Part shown: positions 34,485-45,181 of the stretch, one piece after another
Layout of the letters: each line of letters begins with the position of its first letter
Numbering within the stretch: the stretch's first letter is position 1
Source: Tretioscincus oriximinensis
Lineage: Eukaryota > Chordata > Lepidosauria > Squamata > Gymnophthalmidae
DNA: 64,000 bases
Assembly (NCBI GenBank): GCA_022410635.1
Contig: JAJVDF010000125.1
Span: 443,262-507,261, forward strand
Reading direction: 5' to 3'
Translations under genes and position numbers: made by a program
The notes under the pieces: model-generated
The model's input: only the letters and a program-made list of their open reading frames with translations
What the model was told of the DNA's origin: nothing
Databases searched by the model: none

Positions 34485-36635
34485 TGTAGTTGAATTTATT
34501 CTCTGCTTGGGTTTCCTTAAGTAAAGATATAGGGATCAAAGCTATGCATGCAACTTCAATCTAACTTGTTCCCCATCCCCTATTTGGTCAATGGAAACTC
34601 CACAATAACAAGTCCCCAGCATCTTTTAGCTCATTCTTGATTACATTTATGGAGATGTTTCTTTTCTTCATATTAATTTACTTTCTCTTATTTGGCTTAA
34701 TCTACAATTTTANTGAATATAGCCCTTGTCTGCCCCCTTACCTGGCACTATCTTCATAGAATTGGCAACAGCTGCAGTTCACCCACCCTTTGTCTCAGAC
34801 AATTTTATGAGGCTATTTGTGGCATAAAAGTTATGCCAGCCATTTTCACCACCTATCATTGACACTGTCAATCATGGCTTTATCTCTTTCTGAAAGTAAA
34901 AACACATGAAACTATGCAAAAGTCATTCAAAATAAGAGTTTCAGGACACTAACAGAAAAGGAAATCTTTAAAAATAGACAATATTATTGTGTTTTGATTT
35001 TTTCATATTGGATAGTTTCAGCCCTTGAACATATTGCACCAAATGATACTGACTTTCCATCCCATAATAAAAATATAGAATATTAAGATAGGCCTATTTT
35101 TTTAATTCTCATTTTAATTCCTCCTCTTTTGATTCTTCAGGACATTCTACTGTAATGTCAAACATTTGAGCTTTAAATGGTAGACGTGGGCAGGGAAAAT
35201 GTCCTTAAAACATGGCTCAATTCCTTTTTACCTCTATATTCCTTTCTCTAACTTTTCACTTACTCCTATTTTTGTTAATTACAATGGTCTATTGTAACAG
35301 AGGGCTAATGTTGATAATAATATTTGAAGCTTTTGGTTACCCAGATATTTAACTTAGGGATGGATAAAGGAAAGAAGAAAAATACTTTATTCTTGCTCAT
35401 TTTTTTACGCTTATTCTTCCAAAGTAATGAGTACTGGATTAAGATCATTTGACATTTTCTAGTTTTCCTATTTGTATCTTTCCTAAAAATCATTCTTATT
35501 GCTAATATGAAGAAATTAGGATATATACATAACAAATGTGTGGAAATGTTTATTATGTTTGATGTGAACAGAATGGTATTTATAATTGTCTGATGTTTGC
35601 AGTTGGTGGTGTGCCTGTCTTTAACACACCATTCTCCCAGAATTCTGAAATTTATTTAAATGTATATCTGTCATCATTTTACAAATGAAAGTACATATAT
35701 ATAGTATTCCCCATTCCCAATTCTTTGGGGTTCTGAAAAAGTTCAGGGTTCTTTTTTTAGAAAAATTACAGCCATAGAACACTTATTGTTTGATTTTTTT
35801 TTATTTTATTCAGTATTTTTTGTTTTATTTAAGACATATTTGTTTATATCTTTAGATTTTCTTCAGAGTGCAATGCATTTTAGAAATAATCTTTTCTTAC
35901 ATAATGCTGTTTCAGTGTTGGGCAATCATTGTAGCAATAGTTAGGCTTAATCAATGTAAGGTGTAATGGCTGTTATAGAGTCAGTAGAAAATGCCCAGAA
36001 ATAGGTACTTCCTGTTCCAGAAGCTATCAAGGTAATTTTTAACAGAATATATATAACTGTATTACTGTATAGTGTAGGCAGCGCTGTACTAGGATATGCA
36101 ATCCATCCCAATACACAACCATCTGTTTGGGGCCAGTTTGTATAGGTGGTGGTGGGGGGCTAAAAATGCTCCAAAAAACAGAAAAGAGGGTTTATGGCCT
36201 CAGTGGGAGGGGGGGGGTATTTCGGAGCCATGCCTTGTTGACCCACTAAAATCATCTCTCCTTGTTGTACTTCTGTGATCTGGTATGTCCCTAAAAGTAT
36301 TCAGGTAGAACTGAATTTCAGAGTCTTCAGGTACCTCTATTTTGGTTATTTTAGACTGATCTAATTTTATTTTGTGCAAATGGAGCATATTAGGAGGGAA
36401 GAAGCNCTCATGTGAAAAGGACTTCACATAATGATCCGTTCTTTGCTGTGGACATATGATAAGTGTGGCAAGGCTCCGAAGTTTCCTTGCATTTGTATTC
36501 TGACAATTTCATCATGGACAATTTAATCTACATCATTGTAAAATATAATAGTTTAGTGCTGGCCTCTGTAAATGAATAATTATTAAGAGGTTATGAAGGG
36601 AATCAAAGCGGAAGGGAATCATAACCTTCTGTACT
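34485..36635. other. Unique AT-rich DNA
   Basis: No gene or clear transposon seen. Confidence 0.5.
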
Positions 36636-36639
36636 TCTC

Positions 36640-36790
36640 TTCACAATAGATACCTTGTGCAGAGAGCTCTAATGATCTGTGGTTAGCCCAAAGTCACCCA
36701 GCTGGAGTACATCACCCACACAGGAGTGCACAATCAAACTGGGAGTCTTCCAGATAAGAGGCTAATGCACTAACCACAAGATTAATCTGC
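36640..36790 (-). mobile_element. MIR/CORE-like SINE fragment
   Basis: Shows, on the + strand, CTTCACAATAGATACCTTGTGCAGAGAGC, GGTTAGCCCAAAGTCACCCAGCTGGAG, ATCAAACTGGGAGTC and AAGAGGCTAATGCACTAACCAC. This is the typical reverse-complement order of MIR-type SINEs (core GCCCAAGGTCACCCAGCTGG; B-box complement; CTTAACCACTA-like A-box end). It matches 62394-62615. Confidence 0.7.
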
Positions 36791-37112
36791 ATGTGAATTT
36801 GCATTGCATTTTCCACATTAGGTTTTATATAAACTGGGAGAAATTTGGATCTTAGAATTAATATACTTGATCGTCAGTGTACCAGGAAAAAGTGCTTATA
36901 TACTTACTATGTGAAGGCTGTGACATGTGGATAGATTTGGCGATAAATTATAAGGATTTTTCTGTGTGAATTAGTTTAACCATTGCTAATAATATTTGAT
37001 TACTTGAGTGACTGATTTTCCATCACAAGCAGTCAAGATGGTGTGTTGAGAGGCAAGCAATCTGAAATTGACAGCAAACTGTCATACTTTCTCATAACAA
37101 CCAAGGGGCAAA

Positions 37113-37312
37113 ATGGCTAATGGGAAACTGTATCACATACAGAGCAATTCTTGTTTACCATTTGCAGGGAGTCACGAACAGGAGCAGCATATTTTGCTTT
37201 CCTCTGTTCGGACTGCCCAGGTGCATCTGGTGGGCCTTTGTGTGACACAGAATGCTGGACTCGATGGGCTGTGGCCTGATCCAGTATGGCTCTTCTTATG
37301 TTCTTATGTTCT
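37113..37312 (+). mobile_element. CR1 LINE 3' end
   Basis: Contains CATTTGCAGGGAGTC, GACTGCCCAGGTGCATCTGGTGGGC, GACACAGAATGCTGGACTCGATGGGC, TGATCCAGTATGGCTCTTCTTATGTTCTTATG: the usual 3' untranslated end of reptile CR1, finishing in two TTCTTATG-type octamers. 5'-truncated as is normal for CR1. The 87-codon frame over it is fortuitous. Confidence 0.9.
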
Positions 37313-37315
37313 ACC

Positions 37316-37970
37316 AGAAGCTGACAGAATGACAAAACCTGGAATATACTGTAAAAATATGAGCAAGGTGAATTAAAACTGGAAACTATCCAGATTATTG
37401 AGAAACTAGTGGAATTAAGCCCACTGTCTTTGGGATACAATGTCAGAGTTCTAGACTAGATGATCAGAGATGTGCACCACCCNCCAGCATCACAAAAGGT
37501 CCAACGGTACCTGATGAAGATTTTTTAGCCTTATTTTGAGATCACAGGGGAAGCGAATGGATGAACAAAGAGTGTTTCTACCCTCTGAATCCAAGAGGCC
37601 AAATTCTATCTAGGATAATTTTTCAAAACTACACCAGATGAAAAGAATAAGGGATTATGCAAGATTGGAATTTTATTTATATCCAAGAACAACTTCCAAG
37701 AGGAAAACCCATTTTGATTACTCAAGAATGTCATGTCAACTTACATAGTTTCTGGTACTTTAACTGCCGCCTCTGTAAATATTTTTTGTCATAAGGTACT
37801 TTTGTCAAAAGCTTGTCAATTATTTTTAATGACAATTTGAGTTAAAAAAANCCCCAGCAAAGTCTACAGTTTTTTATACAATTACAAGTAGGCAGAAATA
37901 CGAATTTAGTCCTGACAGAATTCCTGTTCCCTGTTTTCAGGTATTAATCTGTATTTCTGCCTGCTTTTCT
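37316..37970. other. Unique AT-rich DNA
   Basis: Nothing recognised apart from flanking CR1 pieces. Confidence 0.4.
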
Positions 37971-37979
37971 ATGCTGTCA

Positions 37980-38045
37980 GTCTGTCTGTCTCTCTGCCTA
38001 TCTACCATTCCATCTATCTATCTATCTTTCCATCTATCTATACTT
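37980..38045. repeat. (TCTG/ATCT)n simple repeat
   Basis: TCTGTCTG followed by ATCTATCTATCT units with interruptions. Confidence 0.85.
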
Positions 38046-38059
38046 AATTTTTCTAGAAT

Positions 38060-38492
38060 AATGTTTCCTGTAAGCAGAAACATTTTTTCTGCTTACAGGA
38101 AGTTGTCTAATCCTGCCTTAAAGCTATCCAGGCTGTCAGCTACTAACATCTGTTCTGGAAGTAAATCCCACAGGCCAATAAGCCTCTGGGTAAAAAAAAC
38201 CCTTTCCTTTCTCTGTCGTGTTGGTAATAGCTGGCAGCCTGGATAGTTATAAGACAGCATTAGACAACATGACATAGAAAGGAACTGGCGAATGAGCCTA
38301 TGGATAAAAAAAAAAAATCCTTTGTCTGTAATGTTGTCTAATGCTATCTTAAAGCTATCCAGGCTGCCAATTCCTACAAACATGACAGGCAACACCTTAT
38401 CCATTCCTTGCATGATTTTATACACTTCAATCAGATCACATCTCAAGCATCCTGTGTTGGGGTTCTCCAGGGGACATATATTAATTGACATT
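38060..38492 (-). pseudogene. CR1 LINE ORF2 C-terminal relic, rearranged
   Basis: The minus-strand frame of 132 codons reads GCLRCDLIEVYKIMQGMDKV near its start and ERVFFTQRLIGLWDLLPEQM...ADSLDSFKAGLDNFL at its end; both are signature segments of the C-terminal part of CR1-family ORF2. Between them a second, inverted and direct duplication of the SLDSFK...LDN segment is inserted (arms 38233-38269 and 38332-38368). A separate hairpin with 14-bp arms (CCTGTAAGCAGAAA) is just beyond the C-terminus near 38068-38100. The frame stays open across the duplication by chance. Confidence 0.8.
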
Positions 38493-38499
38493 AATATTA

Positions 38500-39222
38500 A
38501 AATATATTCCCATACCTGAATTGACCTGGGTTAGCCAAAGTAAGGTCTCTGGGTAATTTTGCAAAAAATCTTTGGTCAAGCCTGAACTAGCTGCACTCAA
38601 AACAAGATTATCACCCTTCCTTGCCCTCCAGGCACCCCTGCTGTGGTAACCTTTCAGTAAATATGGGCCATTCATCTTATTGTAGAAAAGGGAAGCTTCA
38701 TATTTACTCAGGCTGCCAACTCCTGGCCAGAATACTTGGCATTAATTGCTGCCTGAAGCTACCCCATTCAAGGGCTAATTAAGCCTGTATCCCTGTGGGT
38801 GAGTCACTGATTCCTGTAATTAGTTCATTGATAGAGGCTAACAAAGGCAAACTAGGTCCATTCAGCTAGCCACACACACACACACCAACATGACCATATT
38901 CGGAGTTCCTGACCAGGCTGCACCTCCTTGGGGAGGAGAGAAACGAGTGACACAGGTGTCACCACCTGACCCACGTGGGGTCTGCCCACCCTCTTTTTGA
39001 CATCATAATCTTTGATCACGCCTTCTGATCATGGGGTCAATAAAAGTTAATGCGCAGAGACCATCTGGAGGAATCCATTACCCGTGTAACCTCCTAGAAT
39101 GCTCGTTGATCCAAGAGTGTTGCCCGTGTGAATCTTTTTACACTTGTTATCTTTTGTGGAACAAGGTACCTTCAATTACCGTCTCATGTCACTGAATAAT
39201 GGGTAAGCAAACCCCCGTTAAT
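38500..39222 (+). mobile_element. LTR-like block (candidate)
   Basis: Moderately GC-rich with GGGGTCAATAAAAGTTAATG (AATAAA near 39040) followed by about 150 bp ending near 39215, which resembles an R-U5 region. Short (CA)n at 38873-38884. No termini or coding region established, so the assignment is tentative. Confidence 0.3.
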
Positions 39223-39224
39223 CC

Positions 39225-39295
39225 TGTTTCAAGGATGAAGAGACCCACATGTTGGGAGGTGATCTGATTGAAGTGTATAAAATCTGTTTGTCTAT
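39225..39295 (+). mobile_element. Short CR1 ORF2 fragment
   Basis: GGAGGTGATCTGATTGAAGTGTATAAAATC encodes the DLIEVYKI segment, the same as in the minus-strand copy at about 38405-38450, but in opposite orientation. Confidence 0.6.
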
Positions 39296-39299
39296 CTGA

Positions 39300-39690
39300 C
39301 CCTTCTCCTTCTTCTTAATATTCTTAATAATATTATTCTTCATATTATTATTATTGGCTTCTCCTCCTCCTCCTCCTCTTCCTCCTGCCCTCTCTTCCTC
39401 CTCTGCTCTATCCCCCTCCTCTACCCATCCCTCTCCTCCCTTCCTCCTCTGCTCTATCCCCCTTCCCTACCCACTCCTCCTCACCTCTCTTCCTTCTCTG
39501 GTCCATCCCCCTCTCCTTCCCACCCTTCCTCTCCCCCTCCCCTCCCCTTCTGCTCTCTTGTTTTCCCCTTCTCCTCTTCCCCCATCCAGTGCCCCTCCCA
39601 TCCAGTGCCCCCCCCCACGCAGCCCCTGCCTCTTCCACATACCACCCATTCATCACCCCCATTCAGGGCCTACCTTCTCTGGTAGGGCCT
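39300..39690 (+). repeat. Polypyrimidine (C/T) tract
   Basis: After a (TTA/TTC)n stretch, about 300 bp are almost pure C and T on the + strand, with a repeated TCCTCCTCTGCTCTATCCCCC motif (39395-39470). Long homopurine/homopyrimidine tracts can form triplex DNA. The proline-rich open frame (39354-40088) and its glycine/arginine-rich antisense frames reflect this skew. Confidence 0.9.
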
Positions 39691-40160
39691 CCAGAAGCAG
39701 CCGTTGTCTTCCACTTCATTTCCACTCTGCAAGGGAACTCGATGATCTCCAGTTCGTTCATGGAGTATGGCTGAAGAGGATGACTGAAAAGGTAGGCCAG
39801 GGCTGGGGAGGGGAGCAAAAAGGAGGTGGAGAGAGGTGGCGGAGGTCAATCGGATGGGCCGATGGGCTTCTACCGCCTCACAGTTGCTCCACTGCCACCA
39901 TCGTGGTCATGGCCTGGAGCCCTGCAGGATCCAGGCAGGACGTGATGCCAGCTGTGCCTCGCTCCAGACGGCGGAGGCCTATCGACCCCCACCACCTTGC
40001 AGTAGCTCCGCTGCCACCATTACCCTGGGGTTGGCGACTAACGACATTGTCCTCGCACGCATCCCCTGTTGCTGGCTGCTGGCCTTAGCCTCCTGGACAT
40101 ATGTATGCATTCTGACATCACCCAGGACAGCTCATTTGCCTTTTTATATATAAAGATCAA
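39690..40160. other. GC-rich block with imperfect ~115-bp duplication
   Basis: GCGGAGGTCAATCG...TTGCTCCACTGCCACCATCG at 39837-39905 recurs as GGCGGAGGCCTATCG...AGCTCCGCTGCCACCATTA at 39968-40022. It ends in TTTTTATATATAAAGATC. It may be a GC-rich repeat element; class unknown. Confidence 0.4.
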
Positions 40161-40354
40161 ACAATAAGCAAGTACCATATGAATGCAGCCTTAATTATTC
40201 TGCTGCCCACAGTCAGTAACAATCATTCCTTGACATCATTACATACAAGCCACTCTAGTTATGGAGAAACACAAACAACATTGAAGGTTTTCCCAATTAG
40301 GAAATAAAGACATGCTATGATGCCACTTTCCAGTATTCATAATGAAGATTACAT

Positions 40355-40707
40355 CTGCATCCACACTTGGGGCTAAAATGCAGGCCTACCTGTCATTGCA
40401 GCCAGCCAGCTATCTACACACATAGCANGCCGGCCACTGGGCAGGAAGAAGGAAGCACCAGCTCCTGAGTGGCCGAGCGCAGCCTTCCCTCTGCCCGGCC
40501 TGGTTTGCAGGGATCTCCGTTGATTTGCAGAGGCCCGGTTGAGCACTCCACATTCAAAAATAAAGCAAGCTTTCAGAGATCAGCACTCATTTAACCCACA
40601 GCACAGCAGCTTTGTAGCAACTATGTTGCTCACAAGCTGCCATTACGTCTGCAGGAGCCGCAGGGACAGCACTCTAATGTAGACATCATTATGGCGTGTG
40701 GATGCAG
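40355..40707. mobile_element. Probable DNA-transposon-like element
   Basis: Perfect 12-bp terminal inverted repeats CTGCATCCACAC (40355-40366) and GTGTGGATGCAG (40696-40707) bound a GC-rich 353-bp unit. There is no obvious target-site duplication and no transposase. Confidence 0.5.
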
Positions 40708-40709
40708 CC

Positions 40710-42028
40710 AGAGTCTCTCAAAGACCTGATGAAAGTACCTTTTCTCTTAATAAAGACACAGAGTTACCAGCATCATATACTGCATTGTTAAAAATGGATT
40801 AGGGTGCCACTGTTGAAGGGGAATCTGCTGGTGATGGTTGGATATACTTCCATCCATTTTAGCAGAATCAGAAATATAGCACTATCAGTAAGGTCAAAAT
40901 ACAGTATAAAAAACCCTTTATTGATTATACATCTGACCATATCAATTCAGTTAAAATGAGAGTCATGCGGTCATAGTTATTACATAGAACAAGAAATATC
41001 TAAAACCAATCATATAAAATTGGCACCTCTTTTCCTGTGTGGTCCAAGGCAGTGCAAAATGGCAGCTCAGATTCCAGAGTCTTTCAGGATGTAAAGAGCT
41101 ACTCTAAAAATAATTTATCAGATTCTCAGACCAGTATGTGCATTTTAGCTTTGCTATTAAGTGACTGATGGTTCACTAAAAGAGGAATGGTTATTTTCAT
41201 ACAGAGGCAATAGCACTTGAATATTTAATTCATTGGACTCTTATCAAGTTTAAAGTAGCAGAATCAACAATACTGATTTAATGGCTACTTTTCCATCCCC
41301 TGAGGTTTAAGAATATTGTGCTTCAAATCCAGCAGACTGCTTATTAGAAAGCTATCTCTGTGTGTGATCTCTGAATGCCATTGCACATCACAATAGTCTT
41401 TAAAGTCTGCCTAAAATCCATTACGACCGATTCCTTCATCCAAAAGCATAAATATTTGGTCTTTTACTTTCATGCTCGAAATATAGGCTTTTCCATTAGA
41501 TGAATTTGCTGATTTCCCTCCTGCTGGAACAGAGTTCTTATTCATGATGCTCATGATTCATTAAATAGAAGCATATGAAGTCTTTATGTATAAACAGTGA
41601 AACAAACGTTGTTATGGTAAAATATATTTGTGTCTGAAATACAGAATGTAATTCAATGGAATAGGGATTGGAGCCAGATCTCATTAGCAGGGTATTTTTC
41701 TTTTTTATTTATTTTCTTTCTTTTCTCCCCGAATATTTACTTAGCTGAACTTTAGTATGTAGATCATTAGTCTTATGTAGCTCTTCTCACTTTGGACCAT
41801 CAAATGGATGCTTGTACCGTATTTTTAGGCCAATCCTTTTAAAGGCCCAGGTTAAACAATCTTATCACATNATAACAGGCAAACTCAGCAAACATAGATG
41901 GGCTAAAACAGCACAAAGCCTCAGATTTATGGCATGAATCATTCTAAATTTGGAGAGAAGTGAGGTATGCTGATGTGATGGTTCTTCATGGACATGTTTA
42001 TAGCTTTTGCTTCCTGGGTTTTTTAACC
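40710..42028. other. Unique AT-rich DNA
   Basis: No gene recognised. Confidence 0.5.
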
Positions 42029-42199
42029 TACTTTATTTATTATTTATTTTATTTATTTAAAAGATTTTTACCCCGCCCTTCCCCCCGAAGGTGTCCAGGG
42101 CGGCTTACAAAAATTAAAAAATTCGGGTCGCCATGACCTTCACAAGATTAAAATCATAAAACACAACTGTTAAAAATGTCGTCCTCTGGTAGGGGGGGA

Positions 42200-43384
42200 C
42201 TAACATGAAAAGGCCCGGGTGAAGAGATAGGTCTTTACCAGGCGCCTAAAAGATAGTAAAGAAGGCGCCTGGCGTGCTTCCGAGGGGAGGCTGTTCCATA
42301 ATATCGGGGCCACTACCGAGAAGGCTCTTCCCCGCGCCCCCACCCCCCTTATCTTAGAGCAGGCGGGGACAACTAGAAGGCCCTCTCCTTCTGATCGCAG
42401 AGACTGGGCAGGACTATATGGGAAAAGGCGCTCCCTCAAGTATTCAGGACCCAAACTGTTTAGGGCTTTATACGTCAGTATAAGCACCTTGAATTGGGCT
42501 CGGTAGCGAATAGGTAGCCAGTGCAGTTCTTTGAGGACCGGCGTGATGGACGTCCGGCCAGACACACCCGACAGCAGACGAGCTGCTGCATTCTGCACTA
42601 GCTCCAGCCTCCGAACCGTCTTCAAGGGAAGCCCCACGTAGAGTGCATTGCAGTAGTCTAATCTGGAGGTTACCAGAGCATGAAGAACCGTGGCCAAAGA
42701 CCCCCTGTCCAGGAACGGCCGCAACTGGCGGACCAATCGTAAATAGGAAAAGGCCGTTCTAGCTGTCGCTGCCACCTGACCTTCAAGTGACAGTGACGAG
42801 TCTAGAAGGACCCCCAGATCACGCACCTGTTCCTTCTGGAGCAAGCCTGCTCCATCAAGAACCGGGTGTCTATCAAGTTTCTGGACACGGGATCCCTTTA
42901 CCAATAGCACTTCCGTCTTGTCAGGGTTCAGCCTCAATTTGTTAGATCCCATCCAGCCCTTGACCGCCTCCAGGCAACGGTCCAGCACTGCTACGGCCTC
43001 ACCTGATTCTGATGGCATGGCAAGATAGAGCTGGGTGTCATCAGCATATTGATGGCACCCCACTCCAAACCGCCTGATGACCTCACCCAGCGGCTTCATG
43101 TAGATGTTAAAGAGCATGGGAGACAGGATCGAACCCTGAGGCACTCCACACGAGAGCACCCAGGGTGTCGATACGCAGTCCCCCATTGCTATCCTCTGGA
43201 GTCGTCCTCGGAGNTAGGAAGAGAACCACTGCAAGACAGTACCTCCCAATCCCAGCCCCCGAAGACGTTCCAGAAGGATACCATGATCGATGGTATCGAA
43301 AGCCGCTGAGAGATCCAGGAGTATCAACAGGGACCCATTGCCCCTGTCTCTCTCCTGGAGTAGGTCATCCATCAGGGCGACCAA
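42200..43384 (-). pseudogene. L2 ORF2 part 3: reverse transcriptase palm to C-terminus
   Basis: 394 codons in one frame. Motifs: [16 protein letters not shown] (19-34; first catalytic Asp), LSCGVPQGSILSPMLFNIYM (77-96), YADDTQLYL (113-121; catalytic YADD at 43037-43048), LRLNPDKTEVLLV, VRDLGVLLDSSLSL, SRLDYCNALYVGLP, and the L2-typical C-terminal HWLPIRYRAQFKVLILTYKALN and PILWNSLPSEARQAPSLLSFRRLVKTYLF. All catalytic residues are kept in this part; one codon near residue 57 contains an N. The stop at 42200 is at the expected end of the family protein. Confidence 0.92.
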
Positions 43385-43391
43385 GGCTGTC

Positions 43392-44528
43392 TCAGTGCCG
43401 AACCCCCCCCCTGAAGCCGGATTGACAAGGATCTAGATAATCAGCTTCATCCAAGCGAGCCTGCAGCTGGGCGGCCACCACCCTCTCCAAGACCTTGCCC
43501 AGGTATGGTATATTTGTCACCGGGCAGTAGTTATTCAGGACCTCCGGATCCAGGGAAGCCCTCTTGAGGAGGGGGCGGACCAGCGCCTCTTTCAGAGCCG
43601 CCGGAACCTCCCCCTCCCGCAAGGAGGCGTTGACAATTTCCTGGATCCAACAGGCCAAACCGCCCCTGCTGGCCTTAACCAACCAAGAGGGGCAAGGATC
43701 AAGGGGACAGGTGGTAGGCCTCCCATCTCCCAGCAGCTTGTCCACCTCCTCAGGATCCAACAACCGAAACCGATCCCATACAACAGGACCAGACGTTGCC
43801 CCGGACACCTCCCTTCGATCACTGCTCAATGTGGAGTCCAATTCCGTACGAATCTGAGCGACTTTGCCCTGAAAGTGCCTGGCAAAATTGTCACAACGAG
43901 CCACTGTGGAAGATTGCCCCATTTCTTTGTGGCCAGACAATAAACCCCTGGCCACTCGGAACAGCTCAGCTGGACGGCTACTCGCGGACGCAATGGAAGC
44001 GGAAAAGTAGGTCTTCTTCGCCGTCTCCACCGCCACTCGGTAGGCACGATAATGTGCTCTAACCTGTGTTCGATCAGATTCGGATCGGGATTTCCTCCAC
44101 TTGCACTCTAGACGTCGACCTACCCGTTTCATTGCCCCCAGCTCCCCATTAAACCAGGGTGCCCGGTGGGCTCTGCGGGAGCATCGAGGACGTTTGGGAG
44201 CGATCGTGTCGATGGCTCTGCCAGCCTCCTGATTCCAGAGAGTGACAAGAGCCTCCGCAGGACCGCCAGCCAAGTCAACTGGAAAATCTCCCAGAGCTGT
44301 CAGGAATCCAGTCGGATCCATCATTCTCCGGGAGCGGACCATCATAGTGGGTCCTTCACCCCTGTAGTGGGAGTGCGGCACCATAAGTCCAAACTTTACC
44401 AGGCTGTGGTCTGACCATGACAATGATCTCACAGAGAGATCACCAATTACCGAACCCCCACCCTCCCGCTCCGTGGTGAATACCAGATCCAGGGTATGAC
44501 CAGCCTCATGCGTCGGGCAGTTGACCAA
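43392..44528 (-). pseudogene. L2 ORF2 part 2: end of endonuclease, linker, start of RT
   Basis: 378 codons. It begins with PTHEAGHTLDLVF (5-17) and WSDHSLVKF (38-46; the SDH motif contains the catalytic His of AP endonucleases). A linker rich in Arg/Ser follows with the PAELFRVARGLLSG segment, then RT fingers: REGEVPAALKEALVRPLLK and NYCPVTNIPYLGKVLERVVAAQL (family NYRPVSNLPFL-K; here Cys replaces Arg in NYRP). It ends at a stop caused by a one-base slip in a homopolymer (43403-43411), shortly after GFRGG. Confidence 0.88.
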
Positions 44529-45172
44529 TTGAGACAGCCCATGGTTGTCATGGAGGCCATGAAGTCCTGAGCCGGACTGCAGAGGGCGTCCCCGATATGG
44601 TAGTTGAAGTCTCCCAACACCACCGTGCTGGGGAACTCCACCACCACCCCGGAGACGGTCTGCACCAGCTCAGACAAGGAGGTTGCTGGGCATCGGGGTG
44701 CGCGGTACGTCAGCAACAACCCTGTTCTGTCTCTCTGGCCCAACACAAGAAGCAGNCACTCGATCCCCACCACCGNGCAGAGAGGGNGCCTGGCNAGGGC
44801 GATGGAATCCCTATGGACTATGGCCACANCCNCACCCCGCCCCNCAAGTCTAGGCTGGTGCTGGACCAGATAACCTGGGGGGCAGATCCCGGTGAGCGCA
44901 GGGCCTCCTAGATCCCCCACCCAGGTCTCTGTAATACACGCCAGGTCCGCTCCCTCATCCAGAATTAAATCGTGGATGAGAGAGGCTTTGTTATTAATGG
45001 ACCTGGCNTTCAGCAGCAGCACCACCAGGCTCGAGGGCTGGTNGACTCGCAATCCTGTCCTCCAAGGGTTGGGGNACGGCTGAGAAGAGGGAACAGCTTG
45101 AAGGCATCTGTCCCTCCTTCTCCATTTTAATTTCCGACCCCCACCGCCATAGTTCCCGTTGCCCGAAATCAC
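44447..45172 (-). pseudogene. L2 ORF2 part 1: AP endonuclease
   Basis: 241 codons. Motifs: ARSINNK (residues 56-62; the N of the family's LN-RSI-NK motif is ambiguous), LACITETW (77-84; catalytic Glu in TETW), AIVHRDS (117-123), and VVLGDFNYH (184-192; catalytic Asp and Asn). In the family this domain nicks target DNA for target-primed reverse transcription. The frame diverges from the true protein after about residue 205, where the sequence continues in the next frame. The first ~45 residues are Gly/Arg/Pro-rich and unrecognised. Confidence 0.85.
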
Positions 45173-45181
45173 TGCTGTTTA

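Larger units (their letters stand above)
42031..45180 (-). mobile_element. Nearly complete L2-clade LINE retrotransposon
   Basis: A 3.15-kb element with AP-type endonuclease, linker, reverse transcriptase and C-terminal domain in order, then a 3' end that reads (sense) TTGTAAGCCGCCCTGGACACC and finishes in an (ATAAATA)n tail, typical of L2. No ORF1 and no clear 5' UTR are seen, so the 5' end may be truncated near 45180. Two frame breaks (about 44530-44560 and the 9-C run at 43403-43411) split the protein into three frames. About ten ambiguous bases lie in it, nearly all between 44756 and 45075. It is much GC-richer than its surroundings and better preserved than the other LINE relics here, so it is relatively young. 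Confidence 0.93.

Noticed and set aside
37117..37440. 107-codon minus-strand frame
   Set aside because: Lies across a sense-strand CR1 3' untranslated end; no protein motif.
39354..40088. 244-codon open frame on the + strand, proline/serine/leucine-rich
   Set aside because: Its first third is translation of a homopyrimidine tract and the rest of a duplicated GC-rich block; no domain or exon signals, and antisense frames are open as well.
43049..45083. Plus-strand open frames of 60-104 codons across the L2
   Set aside because: Shadows of the minus-strand LINE protein.
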